Shown in pieces: positions 1-8,983 of a stretch of DNA of 64,000 nt. The position numbers and the translations under genes are program-made. The notes under the pieces were generated by a model. It made no database searches. It was given only the letters and a program-made list of their open reading frames with translations, and was not told the origin of the DNA. Source of the DNA: Parapedobacter deserti (GTDB lineage: Bacteria; Bacteroidota; Bacteroidia; Sphingobacteriales; Sphingobacteriaceae); NCBI RefSeq assembly GCF_042646065.1, contig NZ_JBHRTA010000036.1, positions 1 to 64,000 on the forward strand, in the 5' to 3' direction. Each line of letters opens with the position of its first letter. The stretch's first letter is position 1.

Positions 1-216
1 CTCGGACGCAAAAATTACCTCTTTGCTGGAAGCCATGAAGCTGCGCAGCGTGCTGCGATGATCTATTCCTTCTTCGCCACTTGCAAAAAACATGAAGTCA
101 ACCCGCTCAAATGGCTCAAATACACCCTGGAAAACATCATGTCCATCAACCATAAAAACCTAAAAGACCTCTATCCGCAGAATTATAAAAGAAAACTGCA
201 GGAATCAAACATGTAG
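1..216 (+). CDS. IS66-family transposase, C-terminal end (5' truncated by window)
   Basis: Reading in frame from base 1 gives 71 residues ending at the TAG at 214-216. They start LGRKNYLFAGSHEAAQRAA, the typical C-terminal segment of the IS66-family DDE transposase TnpC (IS66 C-terminal domain). The rest of the gene lies left of the window. Family membership rests on this block alone. Just downstream, about 217-250 should be the non-coding right end of the element, and the reading frame of an interrupted istA gene resumes at once, so the IS66 copy sits inside an IS21 element. Confidence 0.85.
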   Translation, partial: LGRKNYLFAGSHEAAQRAAMIYSFFATCKKHEVNPLKWLKYTLENIMSINHKNLKDLYPQNYKRKLQESNM

Positions 217-250
217 TTCATAGGACGGATACATATTCACTTCGCTGGGG
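217..250 (+). mobile_element. probable right terminus of the IS66 element
   Basis: About 34 bases lie between the TnpC stop and the point where IstA-like coding sequence resumes (codon at 251-253). They should contain the IS66 right inverted repeat, but the left end is outside the window, so the terminus and the expected 8-bp target duplication cannot be confirmed. Confidence 0.5.
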
Positions 251-958
251 CAATTGAACCACGCCATCCGGCAAAAGCTGGGGGAACACCACGACAGGAA
301 CTTCCAGCGCAGGACATTCAGCCGCAGGGAGCTTTTTACCGATAAGGAAAAACCGGTACTTCAGCCCCTGGCCGGGACACCTTTTGTTGCCAAACATTAC
401 ACAAGGGGCAAGGTACAGCGTAATTACCACGTGGTGGTGGGCGAAGACTGGCACTTCTACAGTGTGCCCGCCCGCTATATCGGGAAAGAGGTGCGTATTG
501 TTTACTGCACCGACACGGTGGAAATATACCACGGCAGCCAGCGTATTGCCCTGCATAGGCGCAGCTATAAAAAACATGGGTACACGACCGATAAAGACCA
601 CCTTCCGGAAAACCACCGGCATATGCGCGAGCGCCTTGCATGGAACCCGGACCATTACCTTTCAAAAGCGGAAAAATACGGCCCCGCTACGCGCGAGTAC
701 TTCCAAAGGGTCATGGACAGCAAGCTTGTCATCGACCAGTCCTACCAGGCCTGCCGCGGGCTCATGCGCCTGGCAGGCCTCTATCCGGACCGTATAGAGG
801 CTGCCTGCACAAGGGCGCTCAAAGGGCAGCGGTTCAACTATATGTCCATAAAAAACATATTGGCCAACAATATGGACCAGCTCGAAAAAAAGGAAGCCCC
901 GAAACAATATACCATACCCCTGCACGAAAATATCCGGGGTGCCGGGGAATACAGATAA
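251..958 (+). pseudogene. istA: IS21-family transposase IstA, C-terminal remnant
   Basis: The frame 251-958 encodes about 235 residues matching the C-terminal half of IstA, the IS21 DDE transposase: an LNHAIR block, the EKPVLQPLAGTPF linker, then the beta-rich C-terminal domain with GEDWHFYSVPARYIGK and ending NIRGAGEYR. The N-terminal HTH and catalytic core are missing because the IS66 element interrupts the gene at about 250. No ATG starts this frame; the first near-start codon is a TTG at 254 inside the conserved block, so it is a fragment and not a small gene. The istB partner follows 21 bases later. The disrupted istA should leave this copy non-autonomous. Confidence 0.85.
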
Positions 959-979
959 GGAAAACCATAAAAACAGAAA

Positions 980-1711
980 ATGAATACAGATCAGACCATC
1001 GAACAGCTGAAAGCGCTCCGTCTGGCCGGGATGGCCAGACGTTACGAAGCGGTGAGTGCACTGCCCGTGCACGAAGTACAGAACGTACATGAACTATTGG
1101 CATCCATGGTGCAGGCCGAGGTGGAATACCGCGACCACGCCAGGACGCAGAAATACCTGAAGGCAAGCCGGCTGCGCTATAACGCCCTGCCCGAAGAGAT
1201 CATCTGCAACCCGGAAAGGGGGATCACGCGCGAACAGGTGCTCCGGCTATCGGACGGGGCCTTTATCGGGCGGGGGGACAATGTACTGATCACCGGGGCT
1301 ACCGGATCCGGCAAAAGCTTCCTGGCCTGTGCCCTGGGACGGTCGGCATGCCTGCTGGGATACAGAACAATCTATTTCAGCATGAACCGTTTCATGGATA
1401 CGGTCACCCAGAGCAGACTCGATGGTACATACCTCAAGTGGATCAAAGCCATATCCAACCATAAATTGCTTATAATCGATGACTTCGGGCTGAAAGCCAT
1501 CGATACGGACGCCAGGCTGGCACTATTGGATATACTGGAAGACCGGTATGGCAACAGTTCTGTTGTTGTCACTTCCCAGTTACCCGTGGAGGCGTGGTAC
1601 AACTTCATAGATGAGCCTACACTGGCTGACGCGATAATGGACAGATTGACAGCATCGGCACATAGGCTGCCCCTGCAGGGAAAGTCTATGAGGAAGAAAA
1701 AAAATCTTTAA
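980..1711 (+). CDS. istB: IS21-family helper ATPase IstB
   Basis: 243 residues, full length for IstB. It is an AAA+ ATPase related to DnaC that loads IstA on target DNA and regulates transposition. An N-terminal helical region (1-90) is followed by Walker A GATGSGKS at about 106-113 and Walker B LLIIDDFGL near 160. It starts at the ATG at 980, 21 bases after the istA remnant, the usual istAB arrangement. Because istA is interrupted, this ATPase has no intact partner in this copy. The lysine-rich C-terminus (MRKKKNL) is followed by the IS right end. Confidence 0.93.
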   Translation: MNTDQTIEQLKALRLAGMARRYEAVSALPVHEVQNVHELLASMVQAEVEYRDHARTQKYLKASRLRYNALPEEIICNPERGITREQVLRLSDGAFIGRGDNVLITGATGSGKSFLACALGRSACLLGYRTIYFSMNRFMDTVTQSRLDGTYLKWIKAISNHKLLIIDDFGLKAIDTDARLALLDILEDRYGNSSVVVTSQLPVEAWYNFIDEPTLADAIMDRLTASAHRLPLQGKSMRKKKNL

Positions 1712-1758
1712 CTTTGAAAACCCAGTGGCGCAGCTGCGCGGATTATTGGCCTCTTCAC

Positions 1759-1806
1759 TGGTGTACTTTCATCCGGAACGGGTGGTGTACTTTCCCCGGA
1801 ATATTC
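1759..1806 (+). repeat. IS21-type right end with two terminal repeats
   Basis: Two near-identical words, GGTGTACTTTCATCCGGAA (1760-1778) and GGTGTACTTTCCCCGGAA (1784-1801), lie just after istB. IS21 elements carry multiple direct terminal repeats that bind IstA, so this marks the right end at about 1802-1806. The AT-rich defence region begins immediately beyond. Confidence 0.7.
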
Positions 1807-1990
1807 AATAGTGTTCTAGATTGCCTTGCGTCTGCAGTATGCTGGCTGAGGATGATCGGTTGCTTTCTTTTTTTAGTTTAATCTTTTTTAGTTTTCTATA
1901 TGGTCATCATTCATTGTTCTTAAATTCTTGCATCGTTACTTTTCGATCTCGGTTAAGACTCGCCCGAATGGGGATTTCTGTTTTCGGTGG

Positions 1991-2704
1991 TTAAATTGGG
2001 CTTGGCAATATATTCGCGGGTCTAGGCGTTTCAAACCTCGTATAGTCAATTTCTTCAGCTTGTTCTATTATTCCGTTCACATAAAGGACTATGCTTTCCT
2101 TCAGGCGTATTACTGGCGTATTCTCCAGTATATAATACCTATCTTCACTCGGGTCATTTATTTTTATTCCCAGGGACCTTAATAATTCTGTGAATCTTTC
2201 TCGGTTTTTACTGTCACTGCTTAGAGTGGAGTTTTCATGTATGATATTATTCCTTAATTTTTGGTATCTAGATATTTCTACCCATTGAGTGTCGAGTTTG
2301 TCAAAACAAAGGTGACCAAAAGTCTCTAAAAATTTTTTGGTCTTACCGATATAGTTGTTGCCCGTATAATCCTCCATGTGCATAGGTAGGCCGCATTGGC
2401 TGATAATCTCTCTGCAAATGCCATTTAACGTCGATTCAAGTATGGAAAACAACATGAGAATGCTTGACGAAAAGAAAAGCGACGGGATTCTCTCGATTTC
2501 ATCTTTGTAAACCAAATCCATTGGAATTGAAGGGTTGTAAAATTGATCCTCTTCAATATTGGTTATTAACCTTTCATTTCGCTCTTTCAGAGATTTTTCG
2601 TTAAATGTTAGATATTCTTTAAAAAAATCGATTTCTATATTAAATCTTGCTTTAAGGTCATTCAGTTCTACTTTCATATTATAATATTCTGTATTGCATC
2701 GCAC
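1991..2704 (-). CDS. HEPN-motif protein, possible RNase toxin
   Basis: 237 residues from the first ATG; M10 (MKVELNDL) is an equally good start. It is helix-rich and soluble. Near residue 151 it has RNNIIHEN, matching the R-x4-6-H motif of HEPN ribonucleases, preceded by a helix (FFSSSILMLFSILESTLNGICREI) of the kind seen in large HEPN proteins of toxin-antitoxin and abortive-infection systems. No second domain is visible. It is first of a series of minus-strand defence-type genes next to the IS21 right end. A short open frame lies directly upstream and shares a duplicated DNA segment with its start. The RNase role is inferred from the motif only. Confidence 0.55.
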   Translation of the reverse strand: MRCNTEYYNMKVELNDLKARFNIEIDFFKEYLTFNEKSLKERNERLITNIEEDQFYNPSIPMDLVYKDEIERIPSLFFSSSILMLFSILESTLNGICREIISQCGLPMHMEDYTGNNYIGKTKKFLETFGHLCFDKLDTQWVEISRYQKLRNNIIHENSTLSSDSKNRERFTELLRSLGIKINDPSEDRYYILENTPVIRLKESIVLYVNGIIEQAEEIDYTRFETPRPANILPSPI

Positions 2705-2706
2705 TA

Positions 2707-2913
2707 TTATAATGTATTACATCGCACTAAAATGGCAGCCGTCATCAGTATATGGCACGAGCCGATCGATCTTATATCAATGGAAAATTCCTTTTCGAGG
2801 TCGGAGTCAAACCTTTTATAGGAATAATCGAAGCTAACAGGTAAATTGTGTTTGCTTAGTATTTTTGCGATTTCGTATACGGAATGCTTGACGAAAGTAA
2901 CCTGTCTTTCCAT
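2707..2913 (-). CDS. small hypothetical protein (68 aa), possibly decayed
   Basis: Begins MERQVTFVKHSVYEIAKIL and ends LVRCNTL. I recognise no family. Its last codons lie in a segment (about 2690-2735) that is imperfectly duplicated, so RCNT appears both at its C-terminus and at the N-terminus of the downstream HEPN protein. This suggests the end was altered by a tandem duplication. Upstream, a 26-codon open frame (MANLVSVPNIK...) stops just before it, so it may be the rest of a broken gene. It could instead be the antitoxin of the HEPN protein, but nothing except position supports that. Confidence 0.35.
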   Translation of the reverse strand: MERQVTFVKHSVYEIAKILSKHNLPVSFDYSYKRFDSDLEKEFSIDIRSIGSCHILMTAAILVRCNTL

Positions 2914-3027
2914 TTCATAGTTTCCGATTTAAGGAAGGCTTGATAAATCTCCTTCCATAAAAATTTGGTGACGTATTTTTATGTTGGGCACACTCACCAA
3001 ATTAGCCATGTTCTGTTTTTTAATTGG

Positions 3028-4737
3028 TTATCTGAAATGCCTGATTATTTTTTCCAGCAAGTCTGCTTGCCTTTTTTGAAGTACCGGTAAATCCCATTCG
3101 TTGTACTGCATCACTTGAAGCGAGTTGGGAAATGCACTTATGGAACCGTTGAAATAAACCCTCTTCTTGTCGAGAAAGTCCTTTCGGCCTAGCGAGGAAT
3201 TTTTGCTTCTTGATATTAACACCAAATTACCAAGCTTATGAACGTTATCCACCATTTCGTCGTCTGTGAATATTTGTTTCCATTTGCTCTCATTTGAAGG
3301 GCTTTGCGGTAGTATGTGTTCAACAGACAGTCTAGAAAACTCCGGAAATGTCGATGAATGATCATGCATAAGGTATTCTAATAACAAAAGGATATATTTT
3401 CCGAATCGCTTTCTATAGATGTGGCCGGACACACTATTCTTTATATCTTCAATGGAATAGTTGAAAACCACATCATTGAGTAAAAGTGCTTTATAACTGT
3501 CTGCTTTTTCAATCGCTCTCAGTACATTTGCCATGTTGTTTATCCGAGACGACGGGCTCAATTGAGACATCCAGTCCGCACTGAATTTATTGCCAAGCTT
3601 TTTGGTGAAATCCAGCAAACCGTTATGTTGGAACTTTTTATAATAGCATAGGAGTGGAGGAATCCAGTCGTTGGACGGGAATCCATGCCTCATCACGGTA
3701 ATTAGGTTCTTGAATTGACAAGAATCCGCAGGTAAATCCTCTAATAAAATTAGTTTTTTATATACGTCCGCATAACCGAAGATCGCGTCAAACGTCTCTT
3801 TGCCTTTTTTCAGTAGTGGCGGTCTGGTATTGTATATTCTTTCATTGAATTCCTTAACAATGTTTTCGCGCGCCTTGTCTTTAACATAGATGGTTCTGAT
3901 AAAGGAAAGTAAACGGTTGAAATCTTCGCTCCCCATCGAACTCTCCAGCTCTTCCCAATCCTGAGCAATCTTGGTCGACAAAGATTCTGCCACCTCGCCC
4001 AAGTTCAGCGATTTCAGAATATCGGCATTCGTAAGGGGCACTCCCCGATTGTTCAATATTGTAAACAAACGAAAAGCATCTTCAAGCTCTTCCGATGCAA
4101 CGTATATAACGATTACATTATTAAAGAGATGCTTGGCAAATTTCTCAAGCTCAGTTTGCTGCACTTTCCGGAAATAATCTTGAATACATAAAATGGCTTT
4201 GGCCATATTCGAGATGGAAATGTTTTTCGTGTCTTGGGCGATTTCAAGATCAGCGGTGAGTGATGTGCCTCCGGATGATTTGATGTGCTTTTGGATAAAA
4301 GATTCCACATTATCCCTGATCTTGTATACCATTCTCAAGCGCTCTGGTATTTGTTGGAACTCGTCTTCTTGTTGGTAAATATACGCTGTGCAGACCTTTG
4401 CCAACCCATTACTACCCGTCAAGTCCCGAACTACTGCCAGTATTAACAGAATTGTGGTCAATCTTTGCTGCCCATCAAGTAAATCATATTCATAGTAAGA
4501 TATCCCTTCGCTATTCAAATCATTAACTTCCCTTCTTTGCAGCACTAAGGACCCGAGGAAGTACTCAGAGTATGGATTATGTTCGGCAGCATAGAATATG
4601 TCTTCGATAAGTTCTAAAACGTTATCTTGCTGCCATACATATGAACGTTGATACTCAGGCACTTTAAACCAATAATTTTTGAAAAGCTGTTGGATACTTA
4701 CTTTTTGTGTTTCGATTTTATTTGTAGTTGCTTTCAT
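3028..4737 (-). CDS. GmrSD-like DUF262/DUF1524 nuclease
   Basis: 569 residues. The N-terminal DUF262 (GmrS-like, ParB/Srx-type NTPase fold) shows VPEYQRSYVW (27-36), EYFLGSLVL and the signature DGQQRLTT (88-95). The C-terminal DUF1524 (GmrD-like HNH-type nuclease) shows EHILPQ at about 473 followed by KLGNLVLISRSKNSSLGRKDF. This is the single-chain architecture of GmrSD-type type IV restriction enzymes, best known for cutting phage DNA with glucosylated hydroxymethylcytosine. The DNA target here is unknown. It appears to be transcribed alone from a promoter at about 4801-4831, 63 bases upstream, and sits between HEPN and AbiH genes. Confidence 0.85.
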   Translation of the reverse strand: MKATTNKIETQKVSIQQLFKNYWFKVPEYQRSYVWQQDNVLELIEDIFYAAEHNPYSEYFLGSLVLQRREVNDLNSEGISYYEYDLLDGQQRLTTILLILAVVRDLTGSNGLAKVCTAYIYQQEDEFQQIPERLRMVYKIRDNVESFIQKHIKSSGGTSLTADLEIAQDTKNISISNMAKAILCIQDYFRKVQQTELEKFAKHLFNNVIVIYVASEELEDAFRLFTILNNRGVPLTNADILKSLNLGEVAESLSTKIAQDWEELESSMGSEDFNRLLSFIRTIYVKDKARENIVKEFNERIYNTRPPLLKKGKETFDAIFGYADVYKKLILLEDLPADSCQFKNLITVMRHGFPSNDWIPPLLCYYKKFQHNGLLDFTKKLGNKFSADWMSQLSPSSRINNMANVLRAIEKADSYKALLLNDVVFNYSIEDIKNSVSGHIYRKRFGKYILLLLEYLMHDHSSTFPEFSRLSVEHILPQSPSNESKWKQIFTDDEMVDNVHKLGNLVLISRSKNSSLGRKDFLDKKRVYFNGSISAFPNSLQVMQYNEWDLPVLQKRQADLLEKIIRHFR

Positions 4738-4800
4738 TATTAGAGTTATTAGGAGACCGATTTAGGCAGCGTATCCGCTTAAGGTCTCGGTCGGATGCGG

Positions 4801-4831
4801 TAAAGATATAAACTCCGATGTTAATTTCCAA
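4801..4831 (-). promoter_or_regulatory. Bacteroidota-type promoter for the GmrSD-like gene
   Basis: On the minus strand, TTG (4831-4829), a 20-bp spacer and TATCTTTA (4808-4801) match the TTG-N19-20-TAnnTTTG sigma-A pattern of Bacteroidota with one mismatch. The expected start lies about 55-60 bases upstream of the ATG at 4737. From about 4840 to 5028 I see no gene. Confidence 0.5.
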
Positions 4832-5028
4832 CACAGCGCTGTTTACAGATATTATGGGTTGAATAACATACTCATTAACTTTGTTAGAGGCAGTACTTGT
4901 GCTATTTCTTTATATTTTTATTGTTTCAAGTGTCCGAAATAATTAGCTATGCGAGGAGCATACAGTAGCTATTAAAATTTTTATCGACTGTTCTCCCATT
5001 TTCTCTTACTTGATTTGGCTGTGGCTAA

Positions 5029-6171
5029 TTAAAGTGGCCTACATTCCTTTTTATTCACCAGTCGGTTTCTGAATTTTTGTTTGTTTTTGAAGTGCCTTGA
5101 TAAGTTCTGAATCATTTCCGTAAAATTATCCGTGCCGTCCGGTCGCTTCCAATAAAATGGCTGAATCGCAGCACAATTATCGTGTTCAAAGATCATGTTT
5201 AACAAGGTTCTGTCTGAAAGGCCGCAAGAATGACCCCATATATAGACATAAAAGGAATCAGATTCAATAAAGCGTGTTAAGTCAGAATAATTGCGATTCT
5301 GGGAATACGCAAATGATTTAGCAAAGGATAGGAATCTATTATCATTCGTTTTTTCCATTTCAGCATATTCTTCTCCAACTTCGTCCCCATATCCAAATAT
5401 GGGGGGGCTATTTTTATCATGGATGGTTCCATGGATATTCATGTAGTTGAATATACCATGTCTGTCAAATAGTCGATTCGGAAGAGTCGTGTAGTTGAAA
5501 TTCAAGAAAAGCACTTCCCCCGGTCTTATGTAACGTTTGCTTTCAGGATCATCATAGTCAGCGTCTTCCAAATGCCTTAAATGGTGTTTTCCCTGTATCA
5601 ATGCGGCAGGAATAGATTCGTCAGCTAGATCACCAAAGTGTTCATTCGCTCTTTTGCTGCCTGCCACTTCACGAAGGTATTCCTTTAGTTTCTCAATCAA
5701 GTATCCTAAATTTTGATTTAACGTATCTAAATTGTCTATTGCTTCGTTCTTGATATGATTCTCTTGATTATAGATTCTGAGGATTATGGACAATTGCTTA
5801 AAATACGCTAACTCGATATCCACCCAGTTACGTGTTCTCATATTTTCTATGATTTCGGTCGCAAATTGTCCTTGGAGGCATAATTCACACCTGAATAATT
5901 GGGAATTACTATTAAAAATGTTTTCTTCTTCTTTGGCTGTGTTTTTAAGTAAGCATTCAATTAGCTCTTCAATTGATTGTACATGAATTGGTGATGTACT
6001 CGTACTATGAAGATTATCTATCCTAATTGTGAACAGCTCCTTGTCACATGGTTTATTAGCTAATACCTTTTCTAAGTTTTGCTTAATCAACCATTTTATA
6101 AATGAACCGTAGCTCGTTGGCAAATTGTGGTGTAGATCGAAACCGTTTCCTATGATTATTAATTTGTTCAT
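5029..6171 (-). CDS. AbiH-family abortive infection protein
   Basis: 380 residues. The N-terminus LIIIGNGFDLHHNLPTSY is the hallmark of the AbiH family (bacteriophage abortive infection, PF14253); the length is typical. AbiH was first described in lactococci as a phage-exclusion protein whose mechanism is still unclear. Later blocks such as VLFLNFNYTTLPNRLF, then NIHGTIHD and YVYIWGHSCGLSDRTLL, also fit this family, which has a Sir2/Rossmann-like feel. It is a stand-alone gene in a run of defence-type genes on the same strand. No membrane segment or signal peptide is visible. Confidence 0.85.
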   Translation of the reverse strand: MNKLIIIGNGFDLHHNLPTSYGSFIKWLIKQNLEKVLANKPCDKELFTIRIDNLHSTSTSPIHVQSIEELIECLLKNTAKEEENIFNSNSQLFRCELCLQGQFATEIIENMRTRNWVDIELAYFKQLSIILRIYNQENHIKNEAIDNLDTLNQNLGYLIEKLKEYLREVAGSKRANEHFGDLADESIPAALIQGKHHLRHLEDADYDDPESKRYIRPGEVLFLNFNYTTLPNRLFDRHGIFNYMNIHGTIHDKNSPPIFGYGDEVGEEYAEMEKTNDNRFLSFAKSFAYSQNRNYSDLTRFIESDSFYVYIWGHSCGLSDRTLLNMIFEHDNCAAIQPFYWKRPDGTDNFTEMIQNLSRHFKNKQKFRNRLVNKKECRPL

Positions 6172-6407
6172 TCGTGTGAGTAGTACATTTGGTACTTCAA
6201 TTGTAAGCCTTTTTCGTTATGCATTTATATATACAGTCAACGACCGTATTACCCAAATCAAAATTCCTTGCAGTAGGCTAAGTTGCTGGTCAAATATAAA
6301 AGTAGGGTGTCAAGGTTTCATTTCCAAACTTTCACCAGAAATTGTAGAGAAGGAGCCTTTAGTTATTTTCAACCTAACGGCTTTTTTTGGGGTCATATGT
6401 GCAAGTC

Positions 6408-7159
6408 TTATTGGAACACAAATTTTTGGAATGGATCGACGCTTTTTTTCACGTCCTTCCAGAGAAAATCGTACATCTCATTTTCGTGCCATGTTTGCGG
6501 AAGGATTACACTAAACAGGGTATCAGTGCCTGAAAGCTCATAATTATCGTCAGATCTCCAAGCCCAGGTGTTTTGGTATTGGTTAAATATAAGCATATGA
6601 AATTGTGCAAATACAATCGAAAAAACAGCTCCTACAGCAAACAATACATTTTTTAAGGAAGCTTTTGGAAATTCGTCATGTCTATTATGCTTGACCGAAT
6701 TGTAATCTTGGTACCAAGATAGGGTAGGTGTTGACGCCCACTCTGAGAAGGGAATAATTTCTTTTTTTCCACTCCCCCATACGTTGATAAATAAACGGTA
6801 CTCACTCAAACGCATCGCTGCGTTTATTTTGTAGTAATCAGATACATTCCAATTGCCACTTCTTGCGTATCCATTTGCAGTCAATATTTTTCTAGCGTTG
6901 AGCTCAAATTCCGTTGACGCCCTCAATAGGAGCTCATATGTTTTATGAGAATAAGTACTAAGATTAGCGTCAGTCGGTTCAATAAAGTCAAACAGTCTAA
7001 TAAGTCTTTTTCAAGTATATAGTAAGCCCTGATAACTTCAAATCTGTCTGCAGCGTATTTGTCATCTGCAAAATAGATGTTTTCTAGCGGGCCATGAACA
7101 TAATTGCTCGGCAATGAGAATGGTCTTATTATTCTTTTGTATGGCGTTTGAATTTTCAT
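6408..7159 (-). pseudogene. HEPN-like hypothetical protein split by a frameshift
   Basis: Two minus-strand frames join into one protein of about 250 residues: 7159 to about 7000 (MKIQTPYKRI... YYILEKDL) and about 7000 to 6408 (LFDFIEPTDANLSTYSHK... LLLRASTEFELNARKIL...). The second frame is open well upstream of its first ATG and continues the first logically, so one base appears lost near 7000 (or there is a sequencing error). The block WYQDYNSVKHNRHDEFPKAS followed by a hydrophobic helix resembles the conserved core of helical HEPN-like proteins common in defence islands. I know no specific family name. As sequenced it would be inactive unless frameshifting occurs. Confidence 0.6.
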
Positions 7160-7323
7160 AGTTAGGTGTATTATTTATGAGCCTAGTCTCAATGTCTTCT
7201 CGGTATCCGTATTTAAGTGGTATAAAATGCCATGATTGTATTGTCATCGTTCTGTTTTGCTTTAGGTCATATTTACAACCTGAAGATGGCTGGGTAAGCG
7301 GTTAAGTACTTTTTCATTCTTAT

Positions 7324-8241
7324 TTATAATCCGGAAATCCGAAAATATATTTCGCCTGTATCTGATGCATGTCTCCGTTTGATAAATATCATTTCATTTA
7401 GTCTTATACGCCCGTCCAAAACCATCATTAGGTCTTGCCCATCCATTAATATCATTGATTTGACTACCGGGCTTCCCGTTTCAGTACATTCGCTTGAATA
7501 GCCATCAAGTGAAACGAAAAGGCCTAAAGTGTTTTTCAGTTTCCCAGAGATTTTACCACCAAATTTATATAGGTCGCCTGCATTTACTTGGGATGTTTGC
7601 CATTTTGCCTCCAATAAGTAGTCATGATTATCAAAGGTAAATGAACCATCAATTTGTTCGCCCGTAAGTTTGAAAGGAGCTTTTGGTTGTAGATCAAAAA
7701 GATGAAACAAATCATTTAATAATTTTTCCAATTTAAAACCTCTTTGTTGGTGGTTTAAGCTAGTAGCAAGCTCTAAGAACTGATTTTTGAGTTCATTGAG
7801 TTTCTCCGCGAATGAAATAGTATGTTTAACTTTTTCTATATTTTCCAGCCGTTTTTCTGCTGCTTCATTGAGTTCTTTTAATGTGTCAAAGTAGCCCTTT
7901 GTTTGTGCTCTTAACTTTGCAACAGATTCTTTCGCTCGTTTCGTTAAGTCGCCTTTATCATCCCAATATTTCAAGTGACTGAAGTCATTAATGTTTGAAG
8001 TTTCCTGAAGTAGCCTTAAAAGGTCATTTTGATACATGGCCTGGCGTGCAACCATTCTATCAATTAATTGCGATACGCTTTCGTATTTTGGATTTTCTTG
8101 CCAATCTATGGTCGAAACAATGTAAGAGTTCTCCATTGTTAACTCGATAAACTGTCTCAATTCTTTTTTTCGCCAATAGACGTTTGCTAAGGCGTCTTTT
8201 AGAGCGATGAGAGCCTGTGTTGAGATTTTTTGAACTTTCAT
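7324..8241 (-). CDS. PD-(D/E)xK restriction-endonuclease-like protein with effector-associated N-terminal domain
   Basis: 305 residues. The C-terminal half has the order of a type II/IV restriction fold: E172 in GFKLEKLLNDLF, D198 in GEQIDGSF and E211-x-K213 in LLEAKW, then a helix, LFVSLDGYS and a hydrophobic end. Residues 1-95 form a compact helical domain (LKDALANVYWRKKELRQFI ... DRMVARQ ... INDFSHLKYW) of the type found N-terminal to many predicted bacterial nucleases, like effector-associated adaptor domains. A coiled-coil linker (100-160) separates them. The start codon overlaps the end of the upstream membrane-protein gene by 4 bases, so the two are translationally coupled and likely work together. 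Confidence 0.75.
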   Translation of the reverse strand: MKVQKISTQALIALKDALANVYWRKKELRQFIELTMENSYIVSTIDWQENPKYESVSQLIDRMVARQAMYQNDLLRLLQETSNINDFSHLKYWDDKGDLTKRAKESVAKLRAQTKGYFDTLKELNEAAEKRLENIEKVKHTISFAEKLNELKNQFLELATSLNHQQRGFKLEKLLNDLFHLFDLQPKAPFKLTGEQIDGSFTFDNHDYLLEAKWQTSQVNAGDLYKFGGKISGKLKNTLGLFVSLDGYSSECTETGSPVVKSMILMDGQDLMMVLDGRIRLNEMIFIKRRHASDTGEIYFRISGL

Positions 8242-8906
8242 GGTGTATTGATGTTGTCCATACCATCTACTTGGTCTTTAATTCCTATCCATATTATATA
8301 TACAAAGAAAAGAAGGGTATAGGAAGACACTACTGTTGGTGTTGCAATTAGGAAATAATCGTATAGCGTTTTCGAATCGAATTTAAGTAATAAGGATATA
8401 CCGTCCCATAATATCCAAAATGGAATCAGATAAATGCCGAGAAAAACCAAGTGCATCGGTATGTTTATGAATGAAAATTTCCCCTTAAATGAATAGATGG
8501 TTTGATTAAATTCTAAAGGAGTGAGAAGTCTTGTAATCCAATGTAAATCAAGTGGTTTTTTAGTTGATATTTTGTATTTATTTTTGAGTTGCGTGTCCAG
8601 CAAATGCTTTAGCTCTTGTTTTCTGAATTGAATATTTATATATAGGAAATATGATATAGATAAAATTGAGGGCATTACCGAAAAAAGCAGCTCCGAGCTT
8701 CTTATGGAAAGACCGAACAGTTGTAATTCATCGACCAAATTAAATTTGAACAAGAAATAGATAAATAGGGTGATTACAATAAATTTGGTTACAGCTAAGA
8801 CCCTTCCATCATTTTTTTCCAGGGAGTTGAGAACCAATGTTTGTAATTCTGACTTCTCATCATCTGTTCTGTAGCTTAAAAAATCCTTGTATTTATTTAT
8901 TTCCAT
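8238..8906 (-). CDS. four-TM membrane protein coupled to the nuclease
   Basis: 222 residues with four predicted membrane helices: around LAVTKFIVITLFIYFLF, LLFSVMPSILSISYFLYI, PMHLVFLGIYLIPFWILW and ATPTVVSSYTLLFFVYIIW. Basic loops (FRKQELKHLL, KNKYKISTKKP) lie between helices 2 and 3. I recognise no family. It is upstream of the PD-(D/E)xK nuclease with a 4-bp overlap. A membrane protein paired with a nuclease carrying an adaptor domain suggests either a membrane-docked sensor or an effector regulated by the partner; this is inference from gene order only. Confidence 0.7.
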   Translation of the reverse strand: MEINKYKDFLSYRTDDEKSELQTLVLNSLEKNDGRVLAVTKFIVITLFIYFLFKFNLVDELQLFGLSIRSSELLFSVMPSILSISYFLYINIQFRKQELKHLLDTQLKNKYKISTKKPLDLHWITRLLTPLEFNQTIYSFKGKFSFINIPMHLVFLGIYLIPFWILWDGISLLLKFDSKTLYDYFLIATPTVVSSYTLLFFVYIIWIGIKDQVDGMDNINTP

Positions 8907-8983
8907 AAGTCTATTGATATCTTATAGTATTAGTTTGGCAAACATCTTGAGTAATAATGTTTTTTGGTGGCGTTTTCCAGTGT

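Noticed and set aside
6125..6543. Two plus-strand frames between AbiH and the frameshifted gene
   Set aside because: They overlap the coding minus-strand genes and have no recognisable features.
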